From F23-B02 sp963632825 (lineage in GTDB: Bacteria; Bacillota; Clostridia; Oscillospirales; Oscillospiraceae): a DNA stretch of 64,000 bases. Positions 15,825 through 24,956 of this stretch are shown one piece after another. Position 1 is the first letter of the stretch. Each line of letters opens with the position of its first letter. Location: the NCBI GenBank assembly GCA_963632825.1, contig CAVGWF010000077.1:1-64000 (forward strand), read 5' to 3'. The notes beneath the pieces were generated by a model. That model was given only the letters and a program-made list of their open reading frames with translations. It had not been told where the DNA came from and did no database searches. The position numbers and the translations under genes are program-made.

Positions 15825-17083
15825 CTATCTGCTTATTTTAACATCCCAATAGGTATCAGAAGTTAAAGTCGCTAGGTCTGCATATCGAGGACTGGTACTC
15901 CACCCATCGGCAATTTTGATATATGTTTTATAATATCCTGTTGTCGTGCTTACAAGTCGTGTGTATGCATAACCTACTATTTGATGCCTTCCATATGTTC
16001 CGTGCCCCATCACTATTATGTCCATGAGCCTATCTCTCAGAAGGGTTGCCCTTATATTATCATAACTTATGTCCGTGCGGGTACATGTTGCATCTAATCC
16101 GTAATTGTCAAAACACTCGCTAATATATGCCCCAGTAAGGGCGTTAACAGTTCCTCCTAAACTTCCTATGTCCATGTTAAAATAATATTTTCCATCACCT
16201 TGTTTCACAACTGCTGTAAACAGGGTATAATCTGTTATTCGTTTTATTGATGACACATTAAATCTATTGCCATACATTCTAAGCATATTGGTTATTGCTG
16301 TAGGTCCACAATGATTCTCATATCCATAGTCATTAAACGCAGCCATGTCGATTACTCTAAGATGATTCTCCGATGTGTCCCATTTATTTATATGTGATGA
16401 ATATTTAAATGGTCCCGCATAGTTTCTGTTGGCATGAGTATAAGGATTTGTTATGATGCTTTCAGTAGTTTCCGCACCCTTGCTTTGAACTATAGATGCA
16501 AGTATCTGCACCGGCACATTGCCGACATCCCTTGCAGTTTCTAACGCATTTGCCACCTCGACCTTTGGAACGATATAACCATTAGCCGTTTCCATACTGC
16601 CATCGCCCAAATCCTTATAACAGGCAAGCGCTCCTAAATATATGATGCGGTCACTATCTGCTGTCTCCATGCCCTTATATATTGGCGACGCAGTATCCGA
16701 CCATTCAATAATTATATTTTCAATCCCAAGGTATGCTGAGGCAACAACATATCCCTTATCAAATTCAACGGAATATGCAGTAATATTGTTTTCACCTGTA
16801 TTATCATACATTGTGACGATTGTCGCTATACGCGTGTCGGAATTCCATGATGACACCCCCGCTTCAATCGTATCGTTGACAAATAGTTGCGCTATATATC
16901 CTGCCTCTTCCTCCGAAACGAAAATGTCTTCCTCATCAACTGCGGAAATGTTGCCTATATCAACATCTCCTTTGGTAATTGGTATCTTAGTTTCCCCAGC
17001 TGTTAAATCAATTGCTGAAGCGCCTATGGGTAGCACAGTGATTAAAAGGACAAGTACCAAAACTAACGATATTGTTTTTTCAT
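15825..17083 (-). pseudogene. Secreted C39-like cysteine protease, out of frame with its signal peptide
   Basis: The body (about 400 residues) has a prodomain-like region containing YVVASAYLG and YKGM, then a papain-fold core with the putative catalytic Cys in ENHCGPTAITNML and His in GRHQIVGYAY, followed by IADGWS: the pattern of C39-like peptidases. The best ribosome site (AGGAGG, six bases before an ATG at 17083) starts a frame that stops after six codons. One extra A in the A6 tract at 17075-17080 would join this ATG to the body, giving MKKTISLVLVLVLLITVLP and GASA, an ideal signal peptide. As it stands only a TTG at 17060 is in frame, without a basic n-region or ribosome site. Phase variation, slippage, mutation or a sequence error are all possible. 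The gene is A/T-rich compared with its neighbours. Confidence 0.75.
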
Positions 17084-17242
17084 TTGTTACCTCCTGTCTA
17101 AGAGCCGCCTACTTCTTCACCTACTTAAATTTGCGCCATTTTCACATTCTATACCAGATTATAGTGCCTCCTTTGCCTTAATATTCGCAAATTACCTTAT
17201 CTTGTATTTACCATATCAGATTGCCCGCATTCTGTCAAACGA

Positions 17243-17278
17243 GAAAAATTCCCCCAAAGCATAGGCTTTGAGGGAATT
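17243..17278 (-). terminator. Terminator of the serC-serA operon
   Basis: On the minus strand AATTCCCTCAAAGC pairs with GCTTTGGGGGAATT over a 4-base loop and runs into five T residues, 15 bases after the serA stop codon. Confidence 0.88.
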
Positions 17279-17292
17279 ATATTATTTATTAC

Positions 17293-18459
17293 TCAGAACA
17301 GAACTCTGACCCTGAGGACATCGTCCATTTTTCGTATTGTGTTTGCGGTGTCCTCCCAAATTTCGTCGTTCAAGTCGATTATCGTGTAGGCATATCTGCC
17401 GCGCGGCTTGTTTATCATATGCTCAACATTTATGTTTTTCGCGGTTATCAGATCGAGGATGCGGTTTATCATGCCGGGCACATTGTGGTGGATAACGCAC
17501 AGACGGCAGACACCCATACGCTCGAGCTTTGCCGAGGGCAGGTTAACGGAGTTTACGATGTTGCCGTTTTTGAGATACTCATAAAGCTGCTTTGCCGCCA
17601 TTTCCGCACAGCGGTCCTCACTTTCGGGAGTGCATGCACCCAGATGCGGAAGCGCAATTACATTTTTGCCGCCGAGTATCTTCTCGTTCGGAAAATCGGT
17701 GACATATTTTGCGACCTTGCCGCTCTCAAGGGCTGCGAGCATCGCGTCGTCGTCAACGACCTCGGCGCGCGACTCGTTTATGATGCGCACCCCGTCGCGC
17801 ATTGCGCCGAACGCCTTTGCGTCGAGCATATGGTGGGTATCCTCGTTATACGGGATATTTATGCTTATATAATCGCACTTTTTGAATATCTCGCTTATAT
17901 CGTCGGCACGCTCGACCTCGCGCGAGAGCCGCCAAGCGGCATCCACCGACATGAACGGGTCATATCCGATAACGCTCATATCAAGCGCAAGGCAGGCGTT
18001 TGCGACCAGCGCGCCGGTCGCGCCGAGTCCGAGAACGCCGACGCACTTGCCCATGAGCTCTGGACCTGCGAAATTGGATTTGCCCTTTTCAACGAGCTCT
18101 GGTATCCTCTCCCCCTCGCCCGCTATGCTTTTTACCCACTCGATGCTGCCGATGACATCACGCGACGCCATTACCATCGAGCACACGGTCTGCTCCTTTA
18201 CCGCCTCGGCATTCGCGCCGGGGCTGTTGAAGACGACTATCCCGCGCTCGGCATAATCGTCAACGGGAATATTATTGTACCCCGCTCCCGCTCTGGCAAC
18301 GCCGAGGAGGCTGTCCGGAGCGGCGAACGAATGCATATCCGCACTGCGGACTATTATTCCGTCGGGCTCCGCCACATCTGCGCCGACGGCGCAGCCAAGG
18401 GCTTTTAGCTTATCCAGTCCCACGGGTGAAATTTTATTTATTGTCTTTATATTAAACAT
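17293..18459 (-). CDS. serA: D-3-phosphoglycerate dehydrogenase
   Basis: 388 residues: substrate domain, NAD domain with VGVLGLGATGALVA (about 138-151) and a C-terminal ACT domain (CVIHHNVPGMINRILDLI). Catalytic candidates are in NESRAE (Arg), and the His in LPHLGACT. It oxidises 3-phosphoglycerate in the first step of serine synthesis; the ACT domain implies serine feedback. The start overlaps the last 8 bases of serC, and its GAGGT ribosome site lies within serC, so the two are coupled. The order serC-serA reverses the pathway order but is common. Confidence 0.93.
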   Translation of the reverse strand: MFNIKTINKISPVGLDKLKALGCAVGADVAEPDGIIVRSADMHSFAAPDSLLGVARAGAGYNNIPVDDYAERGIVVFNSPGANAEAVKEQTVCSMVMASRDVIGSIEWVKSIAGEGERIPELVEKGKSNFAGPELMGKCVGVLGLGATGALVANACLALDMSVIGYDPFMSVDAAWRLSREVERADDISEIFKKCDYISINIPYNEDTHHMLDAKAFGAMRDGVRIINESRAEVVDDDAMLAALESGKVAKYVTDFPNEKILGGKNVIALPHLGACTPESEDRCAEMAAKQLYEYLKNGNIVNSVNLPSAKLERMGVCRLCVIHHNVPGMINRILDLITAKNINVEHMINKPRGRYAYTIIDLNDEIWEDTANTIRKMDDVLRVRVLF

Positions 18460-19537
18460 GGTGTTCTACCTCAAATTGCTTCATGTATTCAGCCAGCGCC
18501 AGAGCGCCCTGCATAGGCATTGCGTTGTAGAGCGAGGCTCTTATCCCGCCGGTGAGCCTGTGCCCCTTGAGATTTAAAAGTCCCTGTCGTGACGCGCCCT
18601 CCACAAAAGCCGCATCGAGCTCGTCCGAGCCCGTGCGGAAGGTTATGTTCATATCGCTGCGCGAATCGCGGCGGGCATGAGGGATATAGAGCCTGCTGTT
18701 ATCCAGCACATCGTATATGAGCCCTGCGCGCTGTTTTTTTATTTTCTCCATCTCGGCGACTCCGCCGATGCTCTCGAGCCAATCGAGCATCAGTCCGAGC
18801 ATATATATGCACCAGCACGGCGGCGTGTTGAGCATGGAATCCTTTTTTATAAGCGTATCATAGCTCATTACCGAGGGACATATATCCGTCTGTCTGCCGG
18901 CAAGGGACTTGTCGATGATAACCACCGTCAGTCCCGCGGGAGCCATGTTCTTCTGCGCTCCGGCGTATATGAGCCCGAATTTTGACACATCGACGGGCTT
19001 TGACAGTATATCCGAGGACATATCACAGACTATGGTCTTTCCAGCAGTATCGGGAACGGATTGCCATTCGGTGCCGAAAATGGTGTTGTTCGCGCAGTAG
19101 TAGAAATAGCTTGAATCGGCACTGAGCCGCAGCGCCTCGGGAATATAGCAGTGTCCCTTGTCTGAGCTGTCGCAGGCAATATTCACCCTGCCGTATTTCT
19201 GTGCCTCCTTTGCCGCGAGAGACGAAAAGTTTCCGGTAACGGCATAGTCGGCACTGCCGTCCCTCCCCATCAGATTCAGCGGTATCGCCGCGAACTGAAG
19301 CGTTGCACCGCCCTGCAGAAGCAGTATCTCATAATTATCCGGCACCTTCAGCGCGCTTTTAAGCTTTGCCTTTGACGCTTGAAAGATCTCGTCAAACAGC
19401 TTACTTCGGTGGCTCATCTCCATAACGGACATTCCGCTGCCGTTATAATCGCTTATCTCGCATCTTGCCCTTTCCAGCACCGATTCCGGCATCATTGACG
19501 GGCCGGCGGAAAAGTTATATATATTTTCTCTCGACAC
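18452..19537 (-). CDS. serC: Phosphoserine aminotransferase
   Basis: 361 residues from the GTG at 19537, chosen because GGAGG lies just upstream inside any longer frame. IYNFSAGPSMMPESVL starts the protein as in other SerC enzymes; GGATLQF binds PLP phosphate, and Lys196 in YAGAQKNMAPAG is the Schiff-base lysine. HRLTGGIRASLYNAMP near the C-terminus is the substrate-binding Arg region. It converts 3-phosphohydroxypyruvate to phosphoserine using glutamate. No serB is nearby. Confidence 0.94.
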   Translation of the reverse strand: MSRENIYNFSAGPSMMPESVLERARCEISDYNGSGMSVMEMSHRSKLFDEIFQASKAKLKSALKVPDNYEILLLQGGATLQFAAIPLNLMGRDGSADYAVTGNFSSLAAKEAQKYGRVNIACDSSDKGHCYIPEALRLSADSSYFYYCANNTIFGTEWQSVPDTAGKTIVCDMSSDILSKPVDVSKFGLIYAGAQKNMAPAGLTVVIIDKSLAGRQTDICPSVMSYDTLIKKDSMLNTPPCWCIYMLGLMLDWLESIGGVAEMEKIKKQRAGLIYDVLDNSRLYIPHARRDSRSDMNITFRTGSDELDAAFVEGASRQGLLNLKGHRLTGGIRASLYNAMPMQGALALAEYMKQFEVEHHV

Positions 19538-19566
19538 GATGAGCACCTCCCTGCGCATACATCAAA

Positions 19567-19595
19567 AGTATAGCCATTTATCATTTCTCTGTCAA
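19567..19595 (-). promoter_or_regulatory. Promoter of serC-serA
   Basis: On the minus strand TTGACA (19595-19590) and TATACT (19572-19567), spacer 17. The -35 box includes the mtaB stop codon, so serCA has its own promoter at the end of mtaB. Confidence 0.85.
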
Positions 19596-20878
19596 ATGAC
19601 ATTTCCGACTAAAATTCCGTCAGAAACGGAATCTATCAGGACATTGTGTACCGTTCCGCGCAGATTGTCACCGGGCACGGCTACCTCAAGATAGTTATCG
19701 CTGTGTCCCTTCCACAGTCCGCCCTCATGCGTTTCAAACAAAACCGGCAGGGTCTTGCCGACCATGCCGTTGAGAAAACGCTTTCTCGTTTCGGTAACGA
19801 CGGCACGCGCCTGCTTTGAGCGCTTTGCCTTTGTTGCGCGGTCAACCTGACCCTCCATCTTATCGGCCGGAGTGCCGGGGCGGCGGGAGTACGGGAAGAT
19901 ATGCGCATCGGAAAACTCCGCTTTTTTGAGAAACTCCAGTGTTTCGAGCTGGTGCTGCTCCGTCTCGCCTGGGAAGCCGACGATAACATCGCAGGTCATG
20001 CCGCAGTCGGGAAAATACCGGCGCAGAAGCTGCATGGCTTCATAGAACCGTGCGGTATCGTATTTGCGGTTCATCGCCTTGAGCGTTGCATCGCAGCCGG
20101 ATTGCAGTGAAAGATGAAAATGCCTGCAAACGCTGCCGCACGAAGCAAGTCTTATGCAGAAATCCTCGGTTATAACGCTCGGCTCTATCGAGCCCAGACG
20201 AAGGCGCATATGCGGAGCAGCCTCGGCTATGGCGCATACGGCATCGGCAAGAGTGGGCCTTCCCGGAAGATCCACACCGTAAGACGCGATCTCGATACCG
20301 GTTATTACGAGCTCCCTGTAGCCGCGCTCATCGAGCTCACGCGCCTGCTGCACGGCAGCCTCCGGCGGCAGGCTGCGCACTCTTCCGCGAGTGTACGGTA
20401 TTATGCAGTAGGAGCAGAAGTTTACGCAGCCGTCCTGAATTTTCAGCAGTGCGCGGGTGTGCCCCGATACCGCTCCGGCGGGCAGCTCCTCAAAAACGCG
20501 CCTTTCAAAGGGCTTGTCGAGCTCGTATCCGCCCTCGCCGGTGGCGACCGCCTTCTCTATGGCATCAACAAGCTTTATCCTGTCGGCGGTACCGTAAACT
20601 ATATCGGCGCCCGTTTTCTGCACGGTGTCTGGGCTGAGCTGGGAATAGCAGCCCGATACGGCGACCACTGCTCCGGGGTTTTCCTCTCTGAGCCTGTGTA
20701 TTGCCTGACGCGACTTGCGCCCCGCCTCGGCGGTGACCGCGCAGGTATTGACGATAACGGCATCGGCGACCTCGCCCTCGGTGCAGGGGAGGTGTCCGTG
20801 CTCCCGCAGCAGGGTCTCCACAGCCTGTGTTTCATACTGGTTGACCTTGCAGCCGAGAGTGTATATAATATATTTCAT
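19592..20878 (-). CDS. mtaB: tRNA t6A37 methylthiotransferase MtaB
   Basis: 428 residues. The N-terminal UPF0004 domain carries Cys10, Cys46 and Cys77 for one Fe-S cluster; the radical-SAM motif is C151-x3-C155-x2-C158 in GCVNFCSYCIIPYTRG; a TRAM domain closes the protein (about 360-428). The YTLGCKVNQYETQ start distinguishes MtaB from MiaB and RimO. It adds a methylthio group to t6A37 in tRNA. Start ATG at 20878 has GGAG nine bases upstream. Only 28 bases separate it from the divergent cysteine desulfurase, a logical partner for Fe-S supply. Confidence 0.93.
   Translation of the reverse strand: MKYIIYTLGCKVNQYETQAVETLLREHGHLPCTEGEVADAVIVNTCAVTAEAGRKSRQAIHRLREENPGAVVAVSGCYSQLSPDTVQKTGADIVYGTADRIKLVDAIEKAVATGEGGYELDKPFERRVFEELPAGAVSGHTRALLKIQDGCVNFCSYCIIPYTRGRVRSLPPEAAVQQARELDERGYRELVITGIEIASYGVDLPGRPTLADAVCAIAEAAPHMRLRLGSIEPSVITEDFCIRLASCGSVCRHFHLSLQSGCDATLKAMNRKYDTARFYEAMQLLRRYFPDCGMTCDVIVGFPGETEQHQLETLEFLKKAEFSDAHIFPYSRRPGTPADKMEGQVDRATKAKRSKQARAVVTETRKRFLNGMVGKTLPVLFETHEGGLWKGHSDNYLEVAVPGDNLRGTVHNVLIDSVSDGILVGNVI
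20841..20869 (+). promoter_or_regulatory. Promoter of the cysteine desulfurase gene
   Basis: TTGACC (20841-20846) and TATAAT (20864-20869), spacer 17. It sits inside the first codons of the divergent mtaB gene. Confidence 0.8.
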
Positions 20879-20906
20879 GCAAATCATCTCCCGAGGAGTC
20901 TGTTAT

Positions 20907-22037
20907 ATGGAAGTTTATCTTGATAATGCGGCAACCACGCAGGTCTGCCGTGAAGCAGCCGACATTGCCTATAAGGTCATGACCGAGTGCTACGGAAACC
21001 CGAGCTCCACGCACACGAAGGGTCGTGAGGCGAAGGCTTATCTCGACACTGCCCGTGCACAGATAGCAAAGGCGCTGGGCTGCACGCCCGCCGAGGTGTA
21101 TTTCACATCCTGCGGTTCTGAAAGCGATGTGTGGGCGATAACCAAGGGTGCCGAGAGCTTGGCCCGCCGGGGAAAGCACATAATCTCATCCGCCGCTGAG
21201 CACGACGCAGTACGGAAAACGCTTGCGGAGCTTGAGGCGCGCGGCTTTGAGGTGACATACCTTGCCCCCGGGTCCGACGGCTCGATCTCCGTAGATTCGG
21301 TAAGAAGCGCACTGCGCAGCGACACGGTGCTCGTAACGCTTATGATGGTCAACAACGAGACAGGAGCCGTTACTGACATTGCGGGAATTGCAAAAATGCT
21401 CAAAGCCGAGGGCTCGAAGGCGCTTCTGCATACCGATGCCGTTCAGGGCTTCATGAAGGTGCCGTTCAGGGCAAAGGCTCTGGGGGCTGACATGATAAGC
21501 CTGAGCGGGCACAAGATCCACGCTCCGAAGGGTATAGGCGCATTGTATATCAAAACGGGGGTCAAAATCAAGCCCCTCATTCGCGGCGGCGCTCAGGAAA
21601 GCGGTATGCGTGCCGGAACCGAGGCAATGCCGCAGATAGCCGCCTTCGGCGCGGCGGCGGAGATAGCTTTTGCCGGAATGGAGGATAACTGCGAAAAAAT
21701 GTCCGCCCTGCGTGAGCAGGCTATAAGGCTCATTACCGAGACCATGCCGGAGGCAATGGTGATCGGCGGCGGTGCTCCGCACATTCTCAGCGTTTCCCTT
21801 CCCGGCTGGCGCAGCGAGGTCCTGATGAACTATCTTGAGGCAAAGGGCATATTCGTCTCGCGCAGCTCCGCCTGCAAAAAGGGCGGCAGGAGCCATGTGC
21901 TGGAGGCAATGGGGCTTCCGGCAGCCGTCATTGACGGTGCCGTGAGGATAAGCTTTTCGCGCTTCAGCACACCGGAAGATGTGTCCGCTCTCTGCTCGGC
22001 GCTGCTCGAGGCGCACAATACCTTAGCGCACAGGTAA
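20907..22037 (+). CDS. Cysteine desulfurase, NifS/IscS family
   Basis: 376 residues. VYLDNAATTQ at the N-terminus, His100 stacking over PLP, Asp177, Schiff-base Lys203 in SGHKIHAPKG and the catalytic Cys323 in SRSSACKKGG define the family. The active-site loop is short, closer to the NifS/SufS-like clostridial form than to IscS of proteobacteria. It transfers sulfur from cysteine for Fe-S clusters or tRNA thiolation. CGAGGAG lies eight bases before the ATG. No mnmA or iscU follows; a terminator does. Confidence 0.92.
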   Translation: MEVYLDNAATTQVCREAADIAYKVMTECYGNPSSTHTKGREAKAYLDTARAQIAKALGCTPAEVYFTSCGSESDVWAITKGAESLARRGKHIISSAAEHDAVRKTLAELEARGFEVTYLAPGSDGSISVDSVRSALRSDTVLVTLMMVNNETGAVTDIAGIAKMLKAEGSKALLHTDAVQGFMKVPFRAKALGADMISLSGHKIHAPKGIGALYIKTGVKIKPLIRGGAQESGMRAGTEAMPQIAAFGAAAEIAFAGMEDNCEKMSALREQAIRLITETMPEAMVIGGGAPHILSVSLPGWRSEVLMNYLEAKGIFVSRSSACKKGGRSHVLEAMGLPAAVIDGAVRISFSRFSTPEDVSALCSALLEAHNTLAHR

Positions 22038-22050
22038 AAGCTTCAAGCTT

Positions 22051-22092
22051 CAAGGCTGCACCGCTTGGGTGCAGCCTTGATTTTGTTCTTTA
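22051..22092 (+). terminator. Terminator after the cysteine desulfurase gene
   Basis: CAAGGCTGCACC (22051-22062) pairs perfectly with GGTGCAGCCTTG (22068-22079), then a T-rich tail. It may also serve the converging permease gene. Confidence 0.88.
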
Positions 22093-23388
22093 TTATTCTT
22101 TTTTGCCGCCGTCCTGCTCGGGCGGCTTTTTTGTCCTCCGCTTCGGCACGAGCTCCAGCGTTTCCGGATCTATGTAGTCAAGATTCCGATATGCATCGGC
22201 ATCGGTCGGCAGATTTTCGCGTTTAAGCTTTTTGTTCACAAGCGTTTCTATCATCGTGTAGATGATAACGAATGCCGGAACGCCCAGCAGCATGCCCCAG
22301 AAGCCGAATATACCGCCGAACAGGACAATGGAAAACAGCACCCAGAAGCCGTTTATACCAATGGATGTACCCAGTATCTTCGGTCCTATGACATTGCCGT
22401 CGAGCTGCTGGAGAACAAAGATGAAGATTATGAACCACAGGCACATTTTCGGGTCGACCAGCAGCACCAGCAGCGCCGACGGCACGGCACCGATAAACGG
22501 GCCGAAGAACGGGATAACATTCGTTACGCCGACAATGACGGATATCAGCAGCGAATACGGCATATTCAGTGCCACGCAGCCGAAATAGCAGATGACGCCT
22601 ATTATGGCGCTGTCAAGGAGCTTACCGGTGATAAAGCCCATGAAGGTGCGGTCGGCAAAACGGAGAGCCGAGGAGACCTTTCTCGCACGCGCGGGAGAGA
22701 AAATGCTGTAGAGTATCTTGCGGTAGTGTGCAATAAAAGGCTCCTTGTTATAGAGAATATAGATCGACACGATAATGCCGATGACGATGTTGTACACGGC
22801 CTTAAGCACGGACATAACGCCGCTGGTTATGTTCGTTACAATGCTTTCCATGCTGGGCAGCAGCGTGTTCGTTGCCCACTTTGTGAGCGCATCGGTGAGA
22901 TTTCCGAATATCTTGGTGGCATATTCCTCTATCTCCGGATAGTTTTTAAGCAGCTTGTCTATCGTTGTGGATGCCGTATCGAAGTATGTAGGGCTGTTTG
23001 TGATTATCGCCGATATACTGTCGTACACCTGCGGAACGATAAGATATATCAGAGCCGCAATTATGAACACCAGCACGATCTCGGCAAGTATGAGTGCGAG
23101 CACTCTCGGAAGCTTCGTTCCCGCTCTGAATCTGGGATGTTTTTTCCTTATGCCCGCAACAAGCGGCTTAAACATCCTGTTTTCATACATTATCATTGAA
23201 GGGACGAGCAGATATGATATCACAAGCCCCCATATGAACGGGCTGAGTATGCCCATGAGCGAGCCCAGCACGCTCACCAGATCTCCCATATAGTCTATGC
23301 CGAAGTAAAACAGTATGCTCGCTGCAATAACGGCAAACGCGGTTATGCCCCAGCCTATGTATTGGGAATATTTGTGTTTCTTATTCAA
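22093..23388 (-). CDS. AI-2E family transporter (PerM-like)
   Basis: About 430 residues, with eight predicted membrane segments: a pair at the start, a central amphipathic domain (about 140-200) and the family signature region NVIPFFGPFIGAVPSALLVLL (shown here as NVIPFFGPF with GAVPSALLVLL) followed by LQQLDGNVIGPKILG. The charged C-terminal tail is rich in Lys and Glu. Members range from AI-2 exporters to sodium/proton antiporters, so the substrate is open. The best ribosome site, AGGGGGG, fits the TTG at 23388 better than the GTG at 23397 that abuts it. Confidence 0.85.
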   Translation of the reverse strand: MNKKHKYSQYIGWGITAFAVIAASILFYFGIDYMGDLVSVLGSLMGILSPFIWGLVISYLLVPSMIMYENRMFKPLVAGIRKKHPRFRAGTKLPRVLALILAEIVLVFIIAALIYLIVPQVYDSISAIITNSPTYFDTASTTIDKLLKNYPEIEEYATKIFGNLTDALTKWATNTLLPSMESIVTNITSGVMSVLKAVYNIVIGIIVSIYILYNKEPFIAHYRKILYSIFSPARARKVSSALRFADRTFMGFITGKLLDSAIIGVICYFGCVALNMPYSLLISVIVGVTNVIPFFGPFIGAVPSALLVLLVDPKMCLWFIIFIFVLQQLDGNVIGPKILGTSIGINGFWVLFSIVLFGGIFGFWGMLLGVPAFVIIYTMIETLVNKKLKRENLPTDADAYRNLDYIDPETLELVPKRRTKKPPEQDGGKKE

Positions 23389-23397
23389 TTCTACCAC

Positions 23398-23682
23398 CCC
23401 CCTGATCGTTAATTAGATATTACTATCACTTCCCTGCCCCGTCAATATCTGCGTAAAAATTTCGTATTTTCTTTGCGTTATGTAAACTATTTTGCGTATA
23501 TAACGCAGTCATTTATGTTGAAAACCGTGTTGGAAATGTTTAAAACCTTTAGTTTTCAAGGCTTTTTATTCTGCCGCTGCCCACCGGACTATTCATTTTT
23601 TGTCGAATAAAGCATAATTCTGCAACCTTGGGCATTAAACGCCGCGTCCGGCATATGCTCTATATGACTGGAGGGATAAGCC
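23398..23682. other. Divergent intergenic region with one dyad
   Basis: No gene is seen. It contains the minus-strand promoter of the AI-2E transporter gene at its left end and a dyad, TGCGTTAT (23474-23481) with ATAACGCA (23500-23507), in the middle. TTGAAAAC near 23519 can pair with GTTTTCAA near 23552. The dacF ribosome site (GGAGG) closes the region. Confidence 0.5.
23417..23445 (-). promoter_or_regulatory. Promoter of the AI-2E family transporter gene
   Basis: Minus strand TTGACG (23445-23440), 17-base spacer, TAATAT (23422-23417). Confidence 0.78.
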
Positions 23683-24828
23683 ATGAAAAAATTATTTTGC
23701 ACGGTGCTGACACTGATGATGCTTATTGTCCCCGTTCACGCCGCAGAGCCGGTCCCGCCCGATAGCGTTGATATCTCCGCGCCGTCGGCCATACTCATGG
23801 AAAAGGTGACGGGCGATGTCATATACGAAAAAAATTCGCACGAGCGGATGCCGCCGGCAAGCGTTACAAAGGTCATGACCATGCTGCTCATAGTTGAGGC
23901 TATAGAGCACGGCGAGCTGAGCCTTGATGACACCGTGACCGCCTCGGAGAGAGCTTCCAGCTTCGGCGGGAGCTGCGTATACCTCGAGGAGGGCGAAAAA
24001 ATGAGCGTTGATGAAATGCTCAAATGCATAGCCGTTGTATCGGCAAACGACTGTGCCGTTGCAATGGCAGAGCATCTGTGCGGCTCGGAGCAGGCGTTTG
24101 TCAAGCGCATGAACGAGCGTGCCTCCGAGCTCGGCTTAAGGGACACGAATTTCAAAAACTGCACCGGCCTGTTCGAGGACGATGAGCACTACACCAGCGC
24201 ATACGACATAGCGGTTATGAGCCGCGAGCTTATAAGCCACGAGCTCATAAAGGATTACACCACCATATGGATGGACTCCATCCGCGGCGGAGAATTCGGT
24301 CTTTCAAACACCAACAAGCTCGTTTACTACTATGACGGCTGCACCGGATTAAAGACCGGCTTCACTGAAAAGGCAATGTACTGTCTTTCCGCCACCGCGA
24401 TGAGAGACGGAGTTGAGTTTATCGCCGTTATCATGCACGCGGACACCATAGACGCGCGCAATAATGACGCAAAGGCGCTTTTGAACTTCGGCTTTGCAAA
24501 CTATAGGCTGCTTCCTCTGCGAGCCCCGGAGGTGCTGCCGCCGGTGCGTGTAAGCCTCGGCACAGCCGACAGCGTTCAGCCGGTTTACGACTCTGCCGAG
24601 GCTGTGCTCGTTGCCAAAAACTCCGTGGGCGATGTATCCTATGAGATCGACCTGCCGGAATCTGTCTCCGCTCCGATAGATCAGGGTCAGCGGCTTGGAA
24701 CGCTCAGACTCGTTTCCGGCGATAAAACCGTGCAGGAGGTTCCTCTGGTCGCAGATGCCGCCGTTGATCGCGCGGGCTTCGGCTCCATACTGCTGGAGCT
24801 GCTGAAAAACTATGTAGGGCTGGGATAA
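23683..24828 (+). CDS. dacF: D-alanyl-D-alanine carboxypeptidase (DacF-like PBP5)
   Basis: 381 residues with a signal peptide (MKKLFCTVLTLMMLIVPVHA). All three S11 motifs are present: Ser60-Val-Thr-Lys63, Ser120-Ala-Asn122 and Lys224-Thr-Gly226. A beta-rich PBP5 C-terminal domain (about 265-360) and a final amphipathic helix (ILLELLKNYVGLG) should hold it to the membrane. It trims the terminal D-Ala from peptidoglycan stem peptides. The symbol is by similarity; dacF in Bacillus sits next to spoIIA, which is not the case here, so a vegetative role is equally possible. Confidence 0.9.
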   Translation: MKKLFCTVLTLMMLIVPVHAAEPVPPDSVDISAPSAILMEKVTGDVIYEKNSHERMPPASVTKVMTMLLIVEAIEHGELSLDDTVTASERASSFGGSCVYLEEGEKMSVDEMLKCIAVVSANDCAVAMAEHLCGSEQAFVKRMNERASELGLRDTNFKNCTGLFEDDEHYTSAYDIAVMSRELISHELIKDYTTIWMDSIRGGEFGLSNTNKLVYYYDGCTGLKTGFTEKAMYCLSATAMRDGVEFIAVIMHADTIDARNNDAKALLNFGFANYRLLPLRAPEVLPPVRVSLGTADSVQPVYDSAEAVLVAKNSVGDVSYEIDLPESVSAPIDQGQRLGTLRLVSGDKTVQEVPLVADAAVDRAGFGSILLELLKNYVGLG

Positions 24829-24894
24829 ACGCTCCACCTGACGCAATATTTGCGCAAAATTATCGCTCCAATTCACCACCTCGACACATTGTCC

Positions 24895-24922
24895 TTGCTT
24901 TTTTGTGCGGCAGATGTATAAT
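24895..24922 (+). promoter_or_regulatory. Promoter of pgi
   Basis: TTGCTT (24895-24900) and TATAAT (24917-24922), spacer 16, 34 bases before the start codon. Confidence 0.7.
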
Positions 24923-24956
24923 ATAAGCTTATATATTGTGATACGGAGTGATGATT

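Noticed and set aside
20832..20906. A separate small gene between mtaB and the cysteine desulfurase
   Set aside because: The two genes are divergent with only 28 bases between their start codons; the promoter boxes explain the sequence.
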